A stretch of DNA of 64,000 bases from Pictodentalium vernedei (Eukaryota; Mollusca; Scaphopoda; Dentaliida; Dentaliidae): positions 182,802,596 to 182,866,595 of the forward strand of contig CM062288.1 in the NCBI GenBank assembly GCA_031216915.1, in the 5' to 3' direction. Numbering within the stretch: the stretch's first letter is position 1; every line of letters starts with the position of its first letter. The notes under the pieces were generated by a model. The model ran no database searches. It was not told the origin of the DNA and saw only the letters and a program-made list of their open reading frames with translations. Position numbers and translations under genes: made by a program. Positions 21,220 to 31,351 of the stretch are shown piece after piece.

Positions 21220-22254
21220 AATAACGTCTGGTCTTACATACTACCTAGACCAGTCACATAAAGCATTAGGTCGATTAGTAGTACCAATGGCTTTCGGGGG
21301 ACCACAGAGGTATATATCGTCCATACTATACTGCTGTCCTATACTGCCAGGCATTACCCCACCCCACCCCACCCCACAATACCACTTGACCTGCCATAAC
21401 GTACTACCTATACCAGTCATAGAATAATACAAAACAATCGGTTGGTTAATAATACCGAAGACTAACAGGGGACCTACAGCGGTATATACAATGTATCCTA
21501 TGCCCCAGTTCTAAACAAACGATTATAATACTGCCTGACCTTGCATTACGAACAACCAATACCAGCCATAAGATAATACAAAGGATTCGGTAGTTAATAG
21601 TACTAAGGGGGTAATAGGCCAACATACCATTCATCCTATACTGCCAATCTAAACCACTAAGGACTATCTCGCAATACCGCACTACCATACATGACCCCCA
21701 TCCCCACAATACTGCTTGATCTAGCTATAGCTGACATAAGATAATATGAAGGCTCAAGGGCTAATAGGGGACCTACATGGATATATACCGCTACTACCAT
21801 ATCACCGCCACCCCATACGAGAAGTCCGCCATACCCTGACCTGAATAACGTTATGTCAGATTGTATAGTGGACAACAACAGTGGTCAACATCTCTATGAC
21901 GTCGCGTGTGCAACATGACGTCACGACGTCAATAGCAACGTCAACCGCTGCTATTCCATTTTTCATCACGTACCTATAATATATACCCATATCCCTGGGT
22001 GTACATATATCACTATACATACCATAGCATACTATATATGCTGTACGTACTCTGCTAAGACTGCTTGCCGGATCTAGCTGGATAGGGCCGAAGTTTTACA
22101 CCGGAAAAAGTTACACCGGCAATGGCTCCGGTTCTTATGGGAATATAACACTAGCTGCACCGGCAAAGCTCCGGGTAATGGGGGTCGAAAACCTCCTGCT
22201 ATACTGTTGTAGGGTGTTTTTTTGCACTTTACCACCTCTACTTGTCTGGGGAAT

Positions 22255-22322
22255 CTTCAATGAAAAGAATATACAGTCATCAATATTTATTGCATACAGT
22301 CGTCAAACTACATATGGTAACT
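22255..22322. repeat. 68-bp direct repeat, copy 1
   Basis: Matches 24655-24722 with one mismatch (cgtcaaac against ggtcaaac). It starts cttcaatgaaaagaatatac and ends catatggtaact. The two copies are exactly 2400 bp apart. Confidence 0.93.
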
Positions 22323-22700
22323 CTAAATAATGCAACTCTTACAATACGCCCCTAAGGGATCTGTATGTTGTACCCTTAGGGTGGAAGCAACATAATCACA
22401 TGTTATTCCAGTCCCGTCACTCATCCCTCAGTTACAAACATCTTAACACAGGCTAAAGAAGGGGCAGCTATCTTCCCAGGCCAGGGGATAGACAGCACAC
22501 TTGCTCACCCAACCGGCGAAAGTCACGTGAGCAAATTCTGCACTTTCCTTGACTCACCGAATACAAACTTATTGTGCATAACAATAAATATTGTTGCATA
22601 TTGTATACGCAGGTCAACTTGCCTTAGAACCTACCCTACATTTGGAGGGGGGCCTAAACGAATAAGTTGGAACAGTGTAATATCTACGAAGTAAAACATA

Positions 22701-23660
22701 GGCAAGTTTGTTTCCAAACAAATGAGGGGAAGAGAGTCAAAGGGCTCCCCTCGCTTCATTTGCTTCTACGGTTTCCTGGAGTAGCAAGCTCTTAGAGCTA
22801 AAGTTATAAGTTTATTTCCAAGAAATACCTTGAGCTACAGTAACATGTTTGTTTCCAAGCAAATGAAGGAAATAGGGCCAAAGGCTCCACTTCCCTCGTT
22901 TGCTTGTTAAACAAGACATAAATAATTATCTACTAAGACAAGCTCCCGGAGCTATATTTAGTGGCTAGCTCCTAGTTTTATAATTACATATTTATTCGGT
23001 TGTACCTTGACCGACAGAGCTCACAGAGCTCTTTCAATCAAGATATAACAGAATAAATGCAGACTTTAAAATGGGACAAGAGGAAGCTATTTTGACTTAA
23101 TTGCATGTTCCAGTTAATTGTTAAAGTGGACATACAAGTACCGTGGTTCTGCTGTAGAAGGATTTATTTAGAGTTATTATTTTGTGATTTGACCATACCT
23201 TTCTTAACAAAAGTAAATGGACACTAGACGTCATGAAACAGACCCTTCATTGTTTAACCAAACAAGAATACACTTACTACTGTATGTAGTGGGATAAATA
23301 TTTTAAATGTTATAAGCACACAAACACACTAGATCTGGCTTACAAGCAAATCTAGGGAAAGGAGCGCTGGGCGTTGTTCACTAGATCAGCTTGTATGGCA
23401 AGATAGAATAGTTCATACACAATTAAAATAGTTCCATTCATACCGGACTATTTTTGGAGACTGTTTGCTTCCAAGCACATCAAGGGAGCAGGCTTCGCTT
23501 GGTGTGCTTGTGAAACAACCCAGAATTAGTACATGTAAAACTAAAAGATACTCTATACACATTTACCAATATACGTATACGTTTTTGTGTAAATCCTGCT
23601 TCCAAGCAAACCAAGGAAATGGAGCCCTAGGTCCATTTACTTAGTTTGCTTCTGAAGCAA
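22701..23660. repeat. Family of imperfect hairpins (GCTTCCAAGCAAA type)
   Basis: At about 22701-22770, 22847-22910, 23465-23517 and 23598-23660, a left word like gtttgcttccaagcaaatga is followed after 25-35 bp by a right word like tcgtttgcttg, giving an imperfect stem. A weaker member lies at about 23330-23395. Between them are small dyads such as agctcttagagct, agctcccggagct and gagctcacagagctc. Confidence 0.65.
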
Positions 23661-24080
23661 GATTAATTAAAGTCTATACATCATAGACAAGCTCTTTGAG
23701 TTAAATGAAAGCAATTTCACTCTAACATTAAACTGCACTGAAGTGCTTTTGCTCCAATCACTAATCACATTCTAGAACATTACCGTTTACACACAAAAAT
23801 GGCAATAAGCTCTTTGAGCTCTTAAAGTTTAGATCCTAACCCTTAACATTCACATTTACCGTGAATAACAGCTATTAGGTTTTTGTTCTACACACAATTC
23901 ACATGAATCGATCACCTAGATCACCTTCTTGTAAATTGTGAAACTCTTAAATACTGACCCTTGGAGTTCTGACTCCAAGCTTTTCTAAAAAGGAATTTTC
24001 CCATAATTCCGTGACACTTTTTTGCATCCCAAGTTAACGAACTTGTGGAAGACACAATAACGAGAATACTACAACATTCT

Positions 24081-24283
24081 ACACCCTACTCCACTTGACC
24101 ATTCGGTCACAACTAATTTACATATACTTCAACTGTATAACTAAATACGACACTTCATTCCACTTGACCATTCGGTCACAATTAATGTACATACAGTTCA
24201 ACTGATAATTAAATACTACACTTCATTCTACTTGACCATTCGGTCACAATTAATTTACATATAGTTCATCTGTATAAAACAAA
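24081..24283. repeat. Three tandem copies of a 69-bp unit
   Basis: The phrase cttgaccattcggtcacaa recurs at 24094, 24163 and 24231, with flanking acacttcatt and taatttacatata. Spacings are 69 and 68 bp. Each copy contains the dyad gaccattcggtc. Confidence 0.92.
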
Positions 24284-24654
24284 ATGTTTACTGGCATTTC
24301 TAAAGTCAGACTCATACTGTTATTTACATTTAGAATATCAACTGAATTCTATCAAAAGATACTTGTCTCTTCAACTATACTGCTTGTCTAGCAAAATTAT
24401 GGCATATCTCTATAAAAATGCAATACCCATTACTGTACTTTTAGATGCGATGGGGGGGGGGGGGGGGGCGACTGCTGAATAAATTACTTCACAATATGAG
24501 AAACCCCTATGGCATTTTGTATAAAATATCCATTGAGACTTGGTAAACATTTTAATAAATGCTCAACAAGCCTCAATGAGATACCACTATTTTTTGCTAC
24601 AATTTTAAGCACTCAAAATGTCTAAAAATTAAATAACAAGTTTACTGGACTTAC

Positions 24655-24722
24655 CTTCAATGAAAAGAATATACAGTCATCAATATTTATTGCATACAGT
24701 GGTCAAACTACATATGGTAACT
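24655..24722. repeat. 68-bp direct repeat, copy 2, with splice-like borders on the minus strand
   Basis: On the minus strand this copy ends ...cattgaag and is followed by gtaagtcc, a consensus 5' splice donor. Upstream on that strand ctcacag lies just before it. In copy 1 the same end is followed by attccccag instead. It may be an exon and its duplicate; no reading frame supports coding. Confidence 0.6.
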
Positions 24723-25028
24723 TGACCACTGTGAGCAACCTTACATATATTCTTTTCTTGAGGTAAGCAGTGTTGTCAAGTAAACACTGGCTCTATAACG
24801 ACAAGTGTTTTTCACACTTACTGGCAATCAGCTATTATTTCATAGCCCAGACATTATTCACTATGGGCTAATTGGGGGAAGTGACAACAACACAGCGCCA
24901 TGTTCTCAGTTAATCTGATGTTAGAATTGGGTATGTGTGATAAAACAAGCTGTTAATCCCTTATTGTGCTATAATAATAACTCTTTGGCCAGCCGCTGAT
25001 TTGTCGCGGTCCTCATAAGAGAAGGCCA

Positions 25029-28000
25029 TCATTCCCCCTGCACCCCACCCCCTCTTCCCCTCCTCTCCTCCCAGCATTCAGATATAAACTGCTTAATAGT
25101 GTCCCTCACTTCCTCTTTTTCAATTTCTTCAATAAGCATTCCTACCCTCTCCCTCGTGTCCCCCTTCAGCCATCTATCCTTTGTTTCTTCACCCCACTTC
25201 TGCATTATTCTTCCAGTAAATTTTATTCTATGAGGTATATACTGTGGGCATTCCAAGAGAAAATGTTCCAGGGTCTCCACTACTCCAGAGTGGCACATTT
25301 GGCATCCCTTTTCCCCATCTCTCCCAATTTTTCCCCGAAGCTCCAGTGATCTTGATCTCAGTTTGAACAGCAGTGACCCTCCAAAGGTGCCATCTAGGTA
25401 CTTCTCAAAAGCTGGCTTTTCTTTATATTGTAACCCCTGCAGTGATCTTTTCACGCTAACCCCTGCTCGCCAGTTTCGATTGCAATCTTCCATGACTCTC
25501 TCTTTGACAAACCTTTTGCCTTCTTTCATTCCTACTTCTATGTTTGTGACCTCTATAGAGTAATTGTCCATTAGTTCCCTCACATGTTTTGACCACCCCG
25601 TTTCTTTATTAGAATTCCAAATGGTATCGAGCATCAATTTGCACCACCGGTTGTCAGGCAGGTTTCTCAAGTAGTTAAAGTAACACAGTTTTCCCAAATC
25701 TACCCTGTCCTTGATTTTCATCCACCCAAGCTCCCCCCTTACTGCTTCCAAAGCTGCAGCATTACTCGACCCTGTTATCCATCTGCCGGCATCATTCTGA
25801 GTACTTTCCAACTTCTTAATAACGGTTTGGTTTAATGGAATCACGTCCGTGCCATACGTTATACTTGGTAAACCCACCCTCTCCCACAGTGTTTTCCCCA
25901 CAAAGACCTTGTTGAAACTATTTTTCCCTAAAAGTTTTAGTTGGTTCAGAATTCTTTTCCCCTTCAGAATCAGTTTGGCTGAGTAATTTCTGTACACCCC
26001 TCTTCCCGTTATATTTATGCTTACCCCTAGATACTCATACTCTCCCGTTTCTCCTACAGTGATTTGTTTGCTTTCCCCTTCGGGGATTGAGAACTCCCCC
26101 ACTCTCCATCTCTTCGTCATATCTACCATGCGTCCAACGGGTATTACCTTGCTTTTATTTTCATTTAGTTCGAGCCGCCAAGTGTTCCCATATCTACCAA
26201 CAATTTCCAGCAGTTTCTCTAGCCCCTGTTCAGTTCTAGACATTAACACCATGTCGTCCGCAAAGAATAAGCCTGGTATCTTTATGTCTCCAACATTTAC
26301 CCCCTCCGCACTCTGAATTAGTTCGTCCCCTAAATCTTTAACATACAATGCAAACAAAATCGGTGAAAAGATACACCCCTGCTTGAGGCCTATATCCATA
26401 GGGACTCGTTTTGTAGTGATACTTCCTAGACTGAGTTGGCTTTGCACATCTGTATACAGTGCTTTCATGATTCCCACAAAGTCAACCCCCAGTCCGATGA
26501 CCTCGAGCTTTCGCCACATACCTTCCCTCCGCACTCGGTCGTACGCTTTTTTCACATCTAGAAATGCCAGAAACATCTTTTTCTTTTCAGCCTTTGTTGA
26601 TTCTATCAGTTGGGTGAGTGTAAATAGGTGATCAGTGACTCTTCGTCCTTTCCTGAAACCATTTTGAATTTCTCCTAAAAAACCCTTCTCTTCAATAACT
26701 TCCTCTAGTCTACCGTATATGACCTTACAGAATACTTTTCCGATGTTACTACTAACTGATATCCCCCTATAGTTATCTAGAACTTCCTTATCCCCCTTTT
26801 TGTGTATGAACGACACCTTACTTTCCCTCCACTCTCTGGGGACCTCTTGCTTTCGCAGAGCCAGGTTGAAAAGGTTTGTCAGGACTTCAATAAGTGCCTC
26901 CCCTCCATTTTTGAGGAATTCGTTCGGAATTTCATCAGTCCCTCCCGCTTTACCATTTTTTAATTTCGAGACCACGTTCCGCACTTCTTCTGCCGTTATT
27001 TCGCTACAAACACGATTGGATAGGTTCTCCTCCACCAGTGTATTTCTTTTTGGTGGGGACCCACTGCCCCATCGCCTATCGTTTATCTTTTCCCAGTGTT
27101 TGACTAACTCTGAAGCGATACGGCCTTTATCTTCTGTACTTTCCCCATCCACTTTGATACTCTGTACACTACTTTTCCCCCGTTTATTTACCCAGTTCCA
27201 AAATACGTTTAAGCTCGAACCCCCCGTTTTCTTTATTGTTCTGGCAAGACTGCAATTGCACTCCTTCCTATTATTATTCTTTATCTCATTCACCTTTTTC
27301 CGTGCCAGTTCATATTCTCCTTTCATTAGTCTCGTGTCATTGTTATCCACCCCTTTAAGCTTCCTACTTCTTCTGTAAGCAGCGCATTTTACCTTCCTTT
27401 CTTTTATAGCCTTTTTCAGTCCCTCGTTAATCCTGTATCCAAGCTCTCTCGTTGGGACCCTCACCCTTCCTATACACTCCTTCCCTGCCTCTGTTAGGCT
27501 GTTTACTATGCCATCTGAAATACTCTGGACATTTGCATCCCTAGGTATACAATCAAGATTTGGTTTTAGTTTTTCCCGAAACTGCTTCCAGTCGGCTCCT
27601 TGTTTTAGTCCCCAAACTTCCTTGAAGGTATTTCTGTCTCTATTCGTCTTTTTGCCCATAATCTTAACTGTTATCAGGTTGTGATCACTACCCAAGTCAT
27701 TTTTTCCCTCGTCATCTATTTCTACATCTATAACCTCCCTCCATACGCCAATGTCAGTGAGTATATAATCAATTATTGTTTTCTTATCGTTCCTCTCCCA
27801 GGTCCATTTACCCTTACATTTCGCATCCCTGTTCAGGATCTTTAAACCAAGCTCTTTTGATAGGTCCAACATCTTCCTCCCATTCGTGTTAATTTTCCTA
27901 TGATCTCCCTGTATGCCCTCCTCCTTATCCCCGATGTGCCCATTGAAGTCCCCCATTAGGACAATACTGAACCCTCTGCTACCAAGCTCTGTGATATTCG

Positions 28001-28463
28001 ATCTAAGAGTTGTATATATTGAATCATTCCACTCGGGCTTACTTCCCTCCAATGCTAAGTATACAACACCAACGGCAACACTCCTGCTTCCTAACTTGAT
28101 TTTTGCCCATACTATTTCGTTGGATACTGGAATCTGAGTCCTTGCTTCTGTGAGATCTGTAATCAATGAGGGCTGTAATTCCTCTTTAGCGTAGATGCCA
28201 ACACCCCCACCCCGTTTCTGACCCTCTGTTCGCCCAGCTCCTATCCACACGCAACCCTTTATCTGATCAACCCGCTCATCCCGTCGTATCCACGTCTCAC
28301 TTAGACCCATTATATCGAAGTCTCCTTCGTCCATCATTGTTGATATTTCGCTTACTTTCTTGTGCAGACCCTGGATGTTGCAGTACCCAAACTTAATGAA
28401 TCTTTGTTTTTTTGTCATCACTGGCACATTATTATAACCCTGGTATGTCCCTGTATTGTGCAT
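25029..28463 (-). CDS. LINE-a ORF2: endonuclease/reverse transcriptase (1144 aa)
   Basis: This is the replication protein of a non-LTR retrotransposon: it nicks chromosomal DNA and copies the element RNA at the nick. Seen: an apurinic-type endonuclease at about 22-270 with N29 (CNIQG), E56 (SETW), GDFNGHIG (171-178), IDYILT (231-236) and GSDHN (258-262). The reverse transcriptase spans about 545-810, with IHKKGD, NYRGISV (564-570), FLDVKKAYDRV, GLKQGCIFSPILFALY and the catalytic FADD (734-737). A C-terminal knuckle has C1054, C1057, H1067 and C1072. The frame has no stop or shift, and all visible catalytic residues are present. The start is the first methionine before the endonuclease, just downstream of ORF1. 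The clade is not certain; an esterase-bearing ORF1 is typical of CR1-like LINEs. A near-identical 3' copy at 32650-33309 suggests recent activity. Confidence 0.93.
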   Translation of the reverse strand: MHNTGTYQGYNNVPVMTKKQRFIKFGYCNIQGLHKKVSEISTMMDEGDFDIMGLSETWIRRDERVDQIKGCVWIGAGRTEGQKRGGGVGIYAKEELQPSLITDLTEARTQIPVSNEIVWAKIKLGSRSVAVGVVYLALEGSKPEWNDSIYTTLRSNITELGSRGFSIVLMGDFNGHIGDKEEGIQGDHRKINTNGRKMLDLSKELGLKILNRDAKCKGKWTWERNDKKTIIDYILTDIGVWREVIDVEIDDEGKNDLGSDHNLITVKIMGKKTNRDRNTFKEVWGLKQGADWKQFREKLKPNLDCIPRDANVQSISDGIVNSLTEAGKECIGRVRVPTRELGYRINEGLKKAIKERKVKCAAYRRSRKLKGVDNNDTRLMKGEYELARKKVNEIKNNNRKECNCSLARTIKKTGGSSLNVFWNWVNKRGKSSVQSIKVDGESTEDKGRIASELVKHWEKINDRRWGSGSPPKRNTLVEENLSNRVCSEITAEEVRNVVSKLKNGKAGGTDEIPNEFLKNGGEALIEVLTNLFNLALRKQEVPREWRESKVSFIHKKGDKEVLDNYRGISVSSNIGKVFCKVIYGRLEEVIEEKGFLGEIQNGFRKGRRVTDHLFTLTQLIESTKAEKKKMFLAFLDVKKAYDRVRREGMWRKLEVIGLGVDFVGIMKALYTDVQSQLSLGSITTKRVPMDIGLKQGCIFSPILFALYVKDLGDELIQSAEGVNVGDIKIPGLFFADDMVLMSRTEQGLEKLLEIVGRYGNTWRLELNENKSKVIPVGRMVDMTKRWRVGEFSIPEGESKQITVGETGEYEYLGVSINITGRGVYRNYSAKLILKGKRILNQLKLLGKNSFNKVFVGKTLWERVGLPSITYGTDVIPLNQTVIKKLESTQNDAGRWITGSSNAAALEAVRGELGWMKIKDRVDLGKLCYFNYLRNLPDNRWCKLMLDTIWNSNKETGWSKHVRELMDNYSIEVTNIEVGMKEGKRFVKERVMEDCNRNWRAGVSVKRSLQGLQYKEKPAFEKYLDGTFGGSLLFKLRSRSLELRGKIGRDGEKGCQMCHSGVVETLEHFLLECPQYIPHRIKFTGRIMQKWGEETKDRWLKGDTRERVGMLIEEIEKEEVRDTIKQFISECWEERRGRGGGVQGE

Positions 28464-28507
28464 GTTTGTTGTTCTTCCTATGTTCCCAGCATTTGTGCCC
28501 CTCTGGG

Positions 28508-28861
28508 TTATCGGCTGTGGTCCCCTACCCCCCTTTTCTCCAAAAAAGGCCCAGCCACCTGTAGAATTTTTTGGCCCAGCAGGTCTGTACCCATCCTACT
28601 TAAATGCAATCCTTCTCGCCCATACAACTCTCCTTGTCCCCAGAATGAATCCCAGTGGTCAATGAAATGTACTCCCAAGTCTTTGCAGTGCTCTTCCAGC
28701 TCCTCGTTTAGTGCCATAATCCGTGAGTTCCTCTCATTCCCACCACCCATAACGGGGAGCACCCCTGAAACGATGATCCGAGCATTCCTGCTAAGTAGCT
28801 TACTAATTAGGTCCTTGTATGTGTCCACCAAACGAACTGATTTCCTCTCGCTATATTGAGC
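28508..28861 (-). pseudogene. LINE-a ORF1, C-terminal part (SGNH/GDSL esterase-like)
   Basis: About 117 codons remain, cut off at the junction with LINE-b. The translation begins SERKSVRLVDTYKDLISKLL and contains IIVSGVLPV, then HFIDHWDSFWGQ and YGREGLHLSRMGTDLLG. The last block resembles the C-terminal D-x2-H block of SGNH hydrolases (DGLH in many LINE ORF1 esterases), here EGLH, so the usual acid is replaced by E. The stop is TAA at 28510-28508, 44 bp before the ORF2 start. The nucleophile block is lost. Such domains occur in ORF1 of CR1-type LINEs; their role in retrotransposition is poorly known. Confidence 0.75.
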
Positions 28862-29334
28862 TTAAGCTTTACGATCATAAACTTGAAGCTAGTAATGAGG
28901 CAAAGTTTCTGGGATTCAACCTGGATAGCAGTCTCAATCTGAACAATCACATAAACTCAGTCACCGTCAAAGCCACTAAACGCATCAATTTCCTGAAAAT
29001 GATTAGAGGTAAAAATTGGGGAGCCAATAAAGAAAGTCTCCTCAATCTTTACAAATCATATATACGCCCAGTACTAGAGTATGGGGCCATAATAACAAGT
29101 GACCTGAATAAAACCAACATTGAAAAACTACAACGGGTCCAAAATCATGCCTTGCGCGTGGCTGTGCGCAAGCCCACGTGGACATCGATAAAACAACTTC
29201 ACGAGATAGCAAAAATAGACACTATAGCAATGCGCTTAAAAGATCTTCAAAGCAAAACTCTAAATAGACTTCAAGACAGCGAATTAATAATAGAACTCAA
29301 TGCGCATCGCGTCCTCAATAGGAAGACTAAATAA
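28856..29334 (+). pseudogene. LINE-b reverse transcriptase, C-terminal fragment
   Basis: The open frame reads ...EAKFLGFNLDSSLNLNNHIN, then RGKNWGANKESLLNLYKSYI, RPVLEYGA and LQRVQNHALRVAVR. This is the region after the RT domain of a Jockey/CR1-like LINE, starting just past the catalytic part. The frame also reads back to an ATG at 28819, but that overlaps the LINE-a ORF1 frame, and the true border lies somewhere in 28819-28861. The stop at 29332-29334 is probably the natural end. Polymerase and endonuclease are missing, so it cannot work alone. Confidence 0.8.
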
Positions 29335-29767
29335 TCTGGGGCATGTCTATCGAAAGGGTTAAAGATTACATCATTGTGATGGGGTGAGCCAGGCATTCTG
29401 TGACCTAAATTTAGAACTGGCTGCGGGTGACACGATACGCACGAAAGCTTGCCTCTGTTACCAGTGGGAGTTGCAAACAGCGAGGAAAATCTCCACCTGC
29501 TGCCGGGTCTCCCCTCCCTGAGATATAAATCTCGGGGAAAAAATGCTGGCTTCCCCATCCAAAAGGACGGAAAAGTTGTAAATTATAAACCGAATTGCTC
29601 TAATTTCCAGCTCTCTATCTTTTCTACCTCCTCTATCTCATCAGACACACGACCAAACTGAATGACAAACTATGAGGGATTGAAACAATCCTCAAGCAAA
29701 GATGTGCAGAAAACCTAACAGGACCTAGGAAAGGATTGAAACAATCTTGCCAGCAAACAGCCCTTTT

Positions 29768-29769
<2 letters not shown>

Positions 29770-29800
<31 letters not shown>

Positions 29801-29826
29801 GTTTGGCTGGGGGGGGGGGGGGGGGG
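29770..29826. repeat. Adjacent poly(T) and poly(G) runs
   Basis: About 33 T followed, after tttggctg-like bases, by about 17 G. It lies inside the 3' region of LINE-b; it may be polymerase slippage or an assembly-sensitive spot. Confidence 0.9.
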
Positions 29827-30389
29827 TGTTGGAGGTCATTTGGAATTCCCGAAGGATAACCAGATACCTCAAAATCACATACGGCATCCTATCTCCCAGA
29901 AGGCTTGATGGATGACTCCCGGTTTTTTCAAACTAAACTGTTGGAGCTTTCTCCATTCCTTTTTTGTAACCGCTATGGTCATATACCGGGGCCGCTACCA
30001 AACCGGCGTTGCTGTTTGGTTTTCTTTTTTCTTTTTCCCTTAAAATTGCCATCGCACAACATTATATTCTGGCTCGCCACCATGGTGGGACTCAAACCTC
30101 TACCATCACCAAGCTGGAACCGAATAGAGCCCACTCTCTAATAGTCTTAATGGCGTTGAGGGTTTGGTCTTTGACAATCTATCACTCCAATGCAAACTGC
30201 CAGGAATTCTAACCGCGTGCATATCCCTTCAGACCCCATTTGAGGCAATAGGAAAGCTAGGCCTGTGTGATCCAAGATCCAAGTGAAATAAAATAAGGCT
30301 AACCGGGTCGCAAGGGATTTGTAAATCCCACATCGTCCCTGCGCGCCTTCGGCGCGCTAAAACCTTTCATTCATTCATATTGTGCTATA

Positions 30390-30556
30390 CCTGCCTTACA
30401 GATAGAGTACAATACGGTATTAATCTCAAGCATCTGTCACCCACATACTTCACTGATAAGCTGATAATTAGTTACCAAAGCTATTCTCCCTCAAAATATT
30501 AATATACTTTTATTTCAACTACGACCTTAAAATACTCATAAAAATACTCTATGACA
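30390..30556. other. Short unique spacer
   Basis: AT-rich sequence between the LINE composite and foldback D; nothing recognised. Confidence 0.5.
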
Positions 30557-30726
30557 ATACTACTAAAAATATTGAGTAAGGATTCAAGTTCGTACCGATG
30601 GTCAGCGATCCGGGAACACTGTCGGAATATTTACTTCTCGACCCACCATGTCGGGGGGGAGGGGGGGGGGGGATTTTAAGATCCTATCTCTGTGCCTGGT
30701 TTTGGTGTGGGAATAACTGCAAGCTT

Positions 30727-31015
30727 GAATTATTTTTATTGCGGTTTAACTTTATTTACGGTCAGCCAGGGTCACCTCATGTCTGGCAGTTTTACGGGTG
30801 ATGGAAGTCAGAGAAAACCACCGAGCAGCGGTGAGCAACTGTCAGACGCCCCAACGTACTAACTCTGCATAGAGTCGTCATTGTTTGAAGAAGGCAAGTG
30901 CGCCTTAGACGTATACACGGTGCGCCTTAGTACACAGCGACACCGTGTCATCGCGTGGGCAATCGGGATTCAGTTCCTTACCCAAGGACACAATTCCGAT
31001 ACCGCTAGTCATGAT
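30727..31015 (-). mobile_element. SINE body and tail, minus orientation
   Basis: Read on the minus strand it has gtgtccttgggtaaggaact, then gttgctcaccgctgctcggt, then cttccatcacccgtaaaact and ends in a taa-rich tail. These words match the SINE fragment at 20863-21012 and the plus-strand copy at 31352-31625. It forms part of the left arm of foldback D. Confidence 0.6.
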
Positions 31016-31351
31016 CAATCGGTGAACCTCTCGGTTTAAAGTTCAAAGCTCCAACCACTGGCAAGCTTCAATGGACCGCTTGGTTCATCCATAAGACGGC
31101 CCTTATCAGGGCCATCGAAATGTTTGAAACGAACACTTGTTCACTTAACACATTGCCATCAACATTAACCCCCCTCTCTCCCCCACCCTGCACCCAGAGA
31201 TAAAGTTATTTCCACTCGATACAAGTAAAATTCCATTTGTCGAGATTCATATAGGCGTATTCTAAATTTCGAAGAGTAAAGAATCCATTATCCTTACCCC
31301 TTACAACATGTAATATAACAGGCGCATCCCGACGCCACTCCCTTCCCCGAT

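Larger units (their letters stand above)
19180..22205. mobile_element. Foldback element C (about 3.0 kb)
   Basis: The ends carry agtatagcagg at the left and its inverted complement at the right. The arms 19180-20101 and about 21303-22205 remain complementary over roughly 900 bp, for example gccggtgtaacttttgccgg in the left arm against its complement in the right. The arms and the right part of the spacer contain degenerate units of about 130-180 bp marked by ctaccaggcatta. A partial third copy of the arm lies at 32325-32585. No transposase is seen, and no convincing target-site duplication could be chosen. Confidence 0.75.
22206..24961. other. AT-rich DNA with hairpins and short duplications, no gene recognised
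   Basis: No long open frame. It holds the two copies of a 68-bp sequence, a set of related imperfect hairpins (22701-23660), a 69-bp tandem triplet (24081-24283) and a poly(G) tract at about 24451-24468. It could be intron or untranslated DNA of an unseen gene, but nothing proves that. Confidence 0.5.
24974..28861 (-). mobile_element. LINE-a, 5'-truncated, nearly intact ORF2
   Basis: The 3' end on the minus strand reads ggccaaagagttattatta, with a short TTA-type tail; the same end occurs in a second copy at 32650. The element holds the 3' end of ORF1, a 44-bp gap and a complete ORF2. It is truncated within ORF1 at the junction with LINE-b. Confidence 0.88.
28820..30377 (+). mobile_element. 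LINE-b, 5'-truncated 3' fragment
   Basis: It begins at the junction with LINE-a, codes to 29334, then has about 1 kb of 3' untranslated sequence. Near the end are a GC-rich hairpin (gcgcgccttcggcgcgc) at about 30340 and the tail tttcattcattca, an attc-type microsatellite as seen at the ends of CR1/L2-like LINEs. It is followed at once by the 12-bp duplication at 30378-30389. The 3' region contains a T run of about 33 (29770-29801) and a G run near 29810-29826. Confidence 0.75.
24962..30389. mobile_element. Composite insertion: LINE-a (minus) joined to LINE-b (plus), shared 12-bp TSD
   Basis: The direct repeat tattgtgctata lies at 24962-24973, against the 3' end of LINE-a, and at 30378-30389, against the 3' tail of LINE-b. 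Between them two different LINEs are joined at their truncated 5' ends near 28820-28861. No copy of the 12-mer is seen at the internal junction, so the duplication belongs to the composite and not to either LINE alone. This is the outline of a twin-primed insertion, but made from two families. Confidence 0.75.

Noticed and set aside
25363-28137. Plus-strand frames of up to 192 codons opposite the LINE-a ORF2
   Set aside because: They are antisense shadows of the 1144-codon minus-strand frame and have no recognisable domain.
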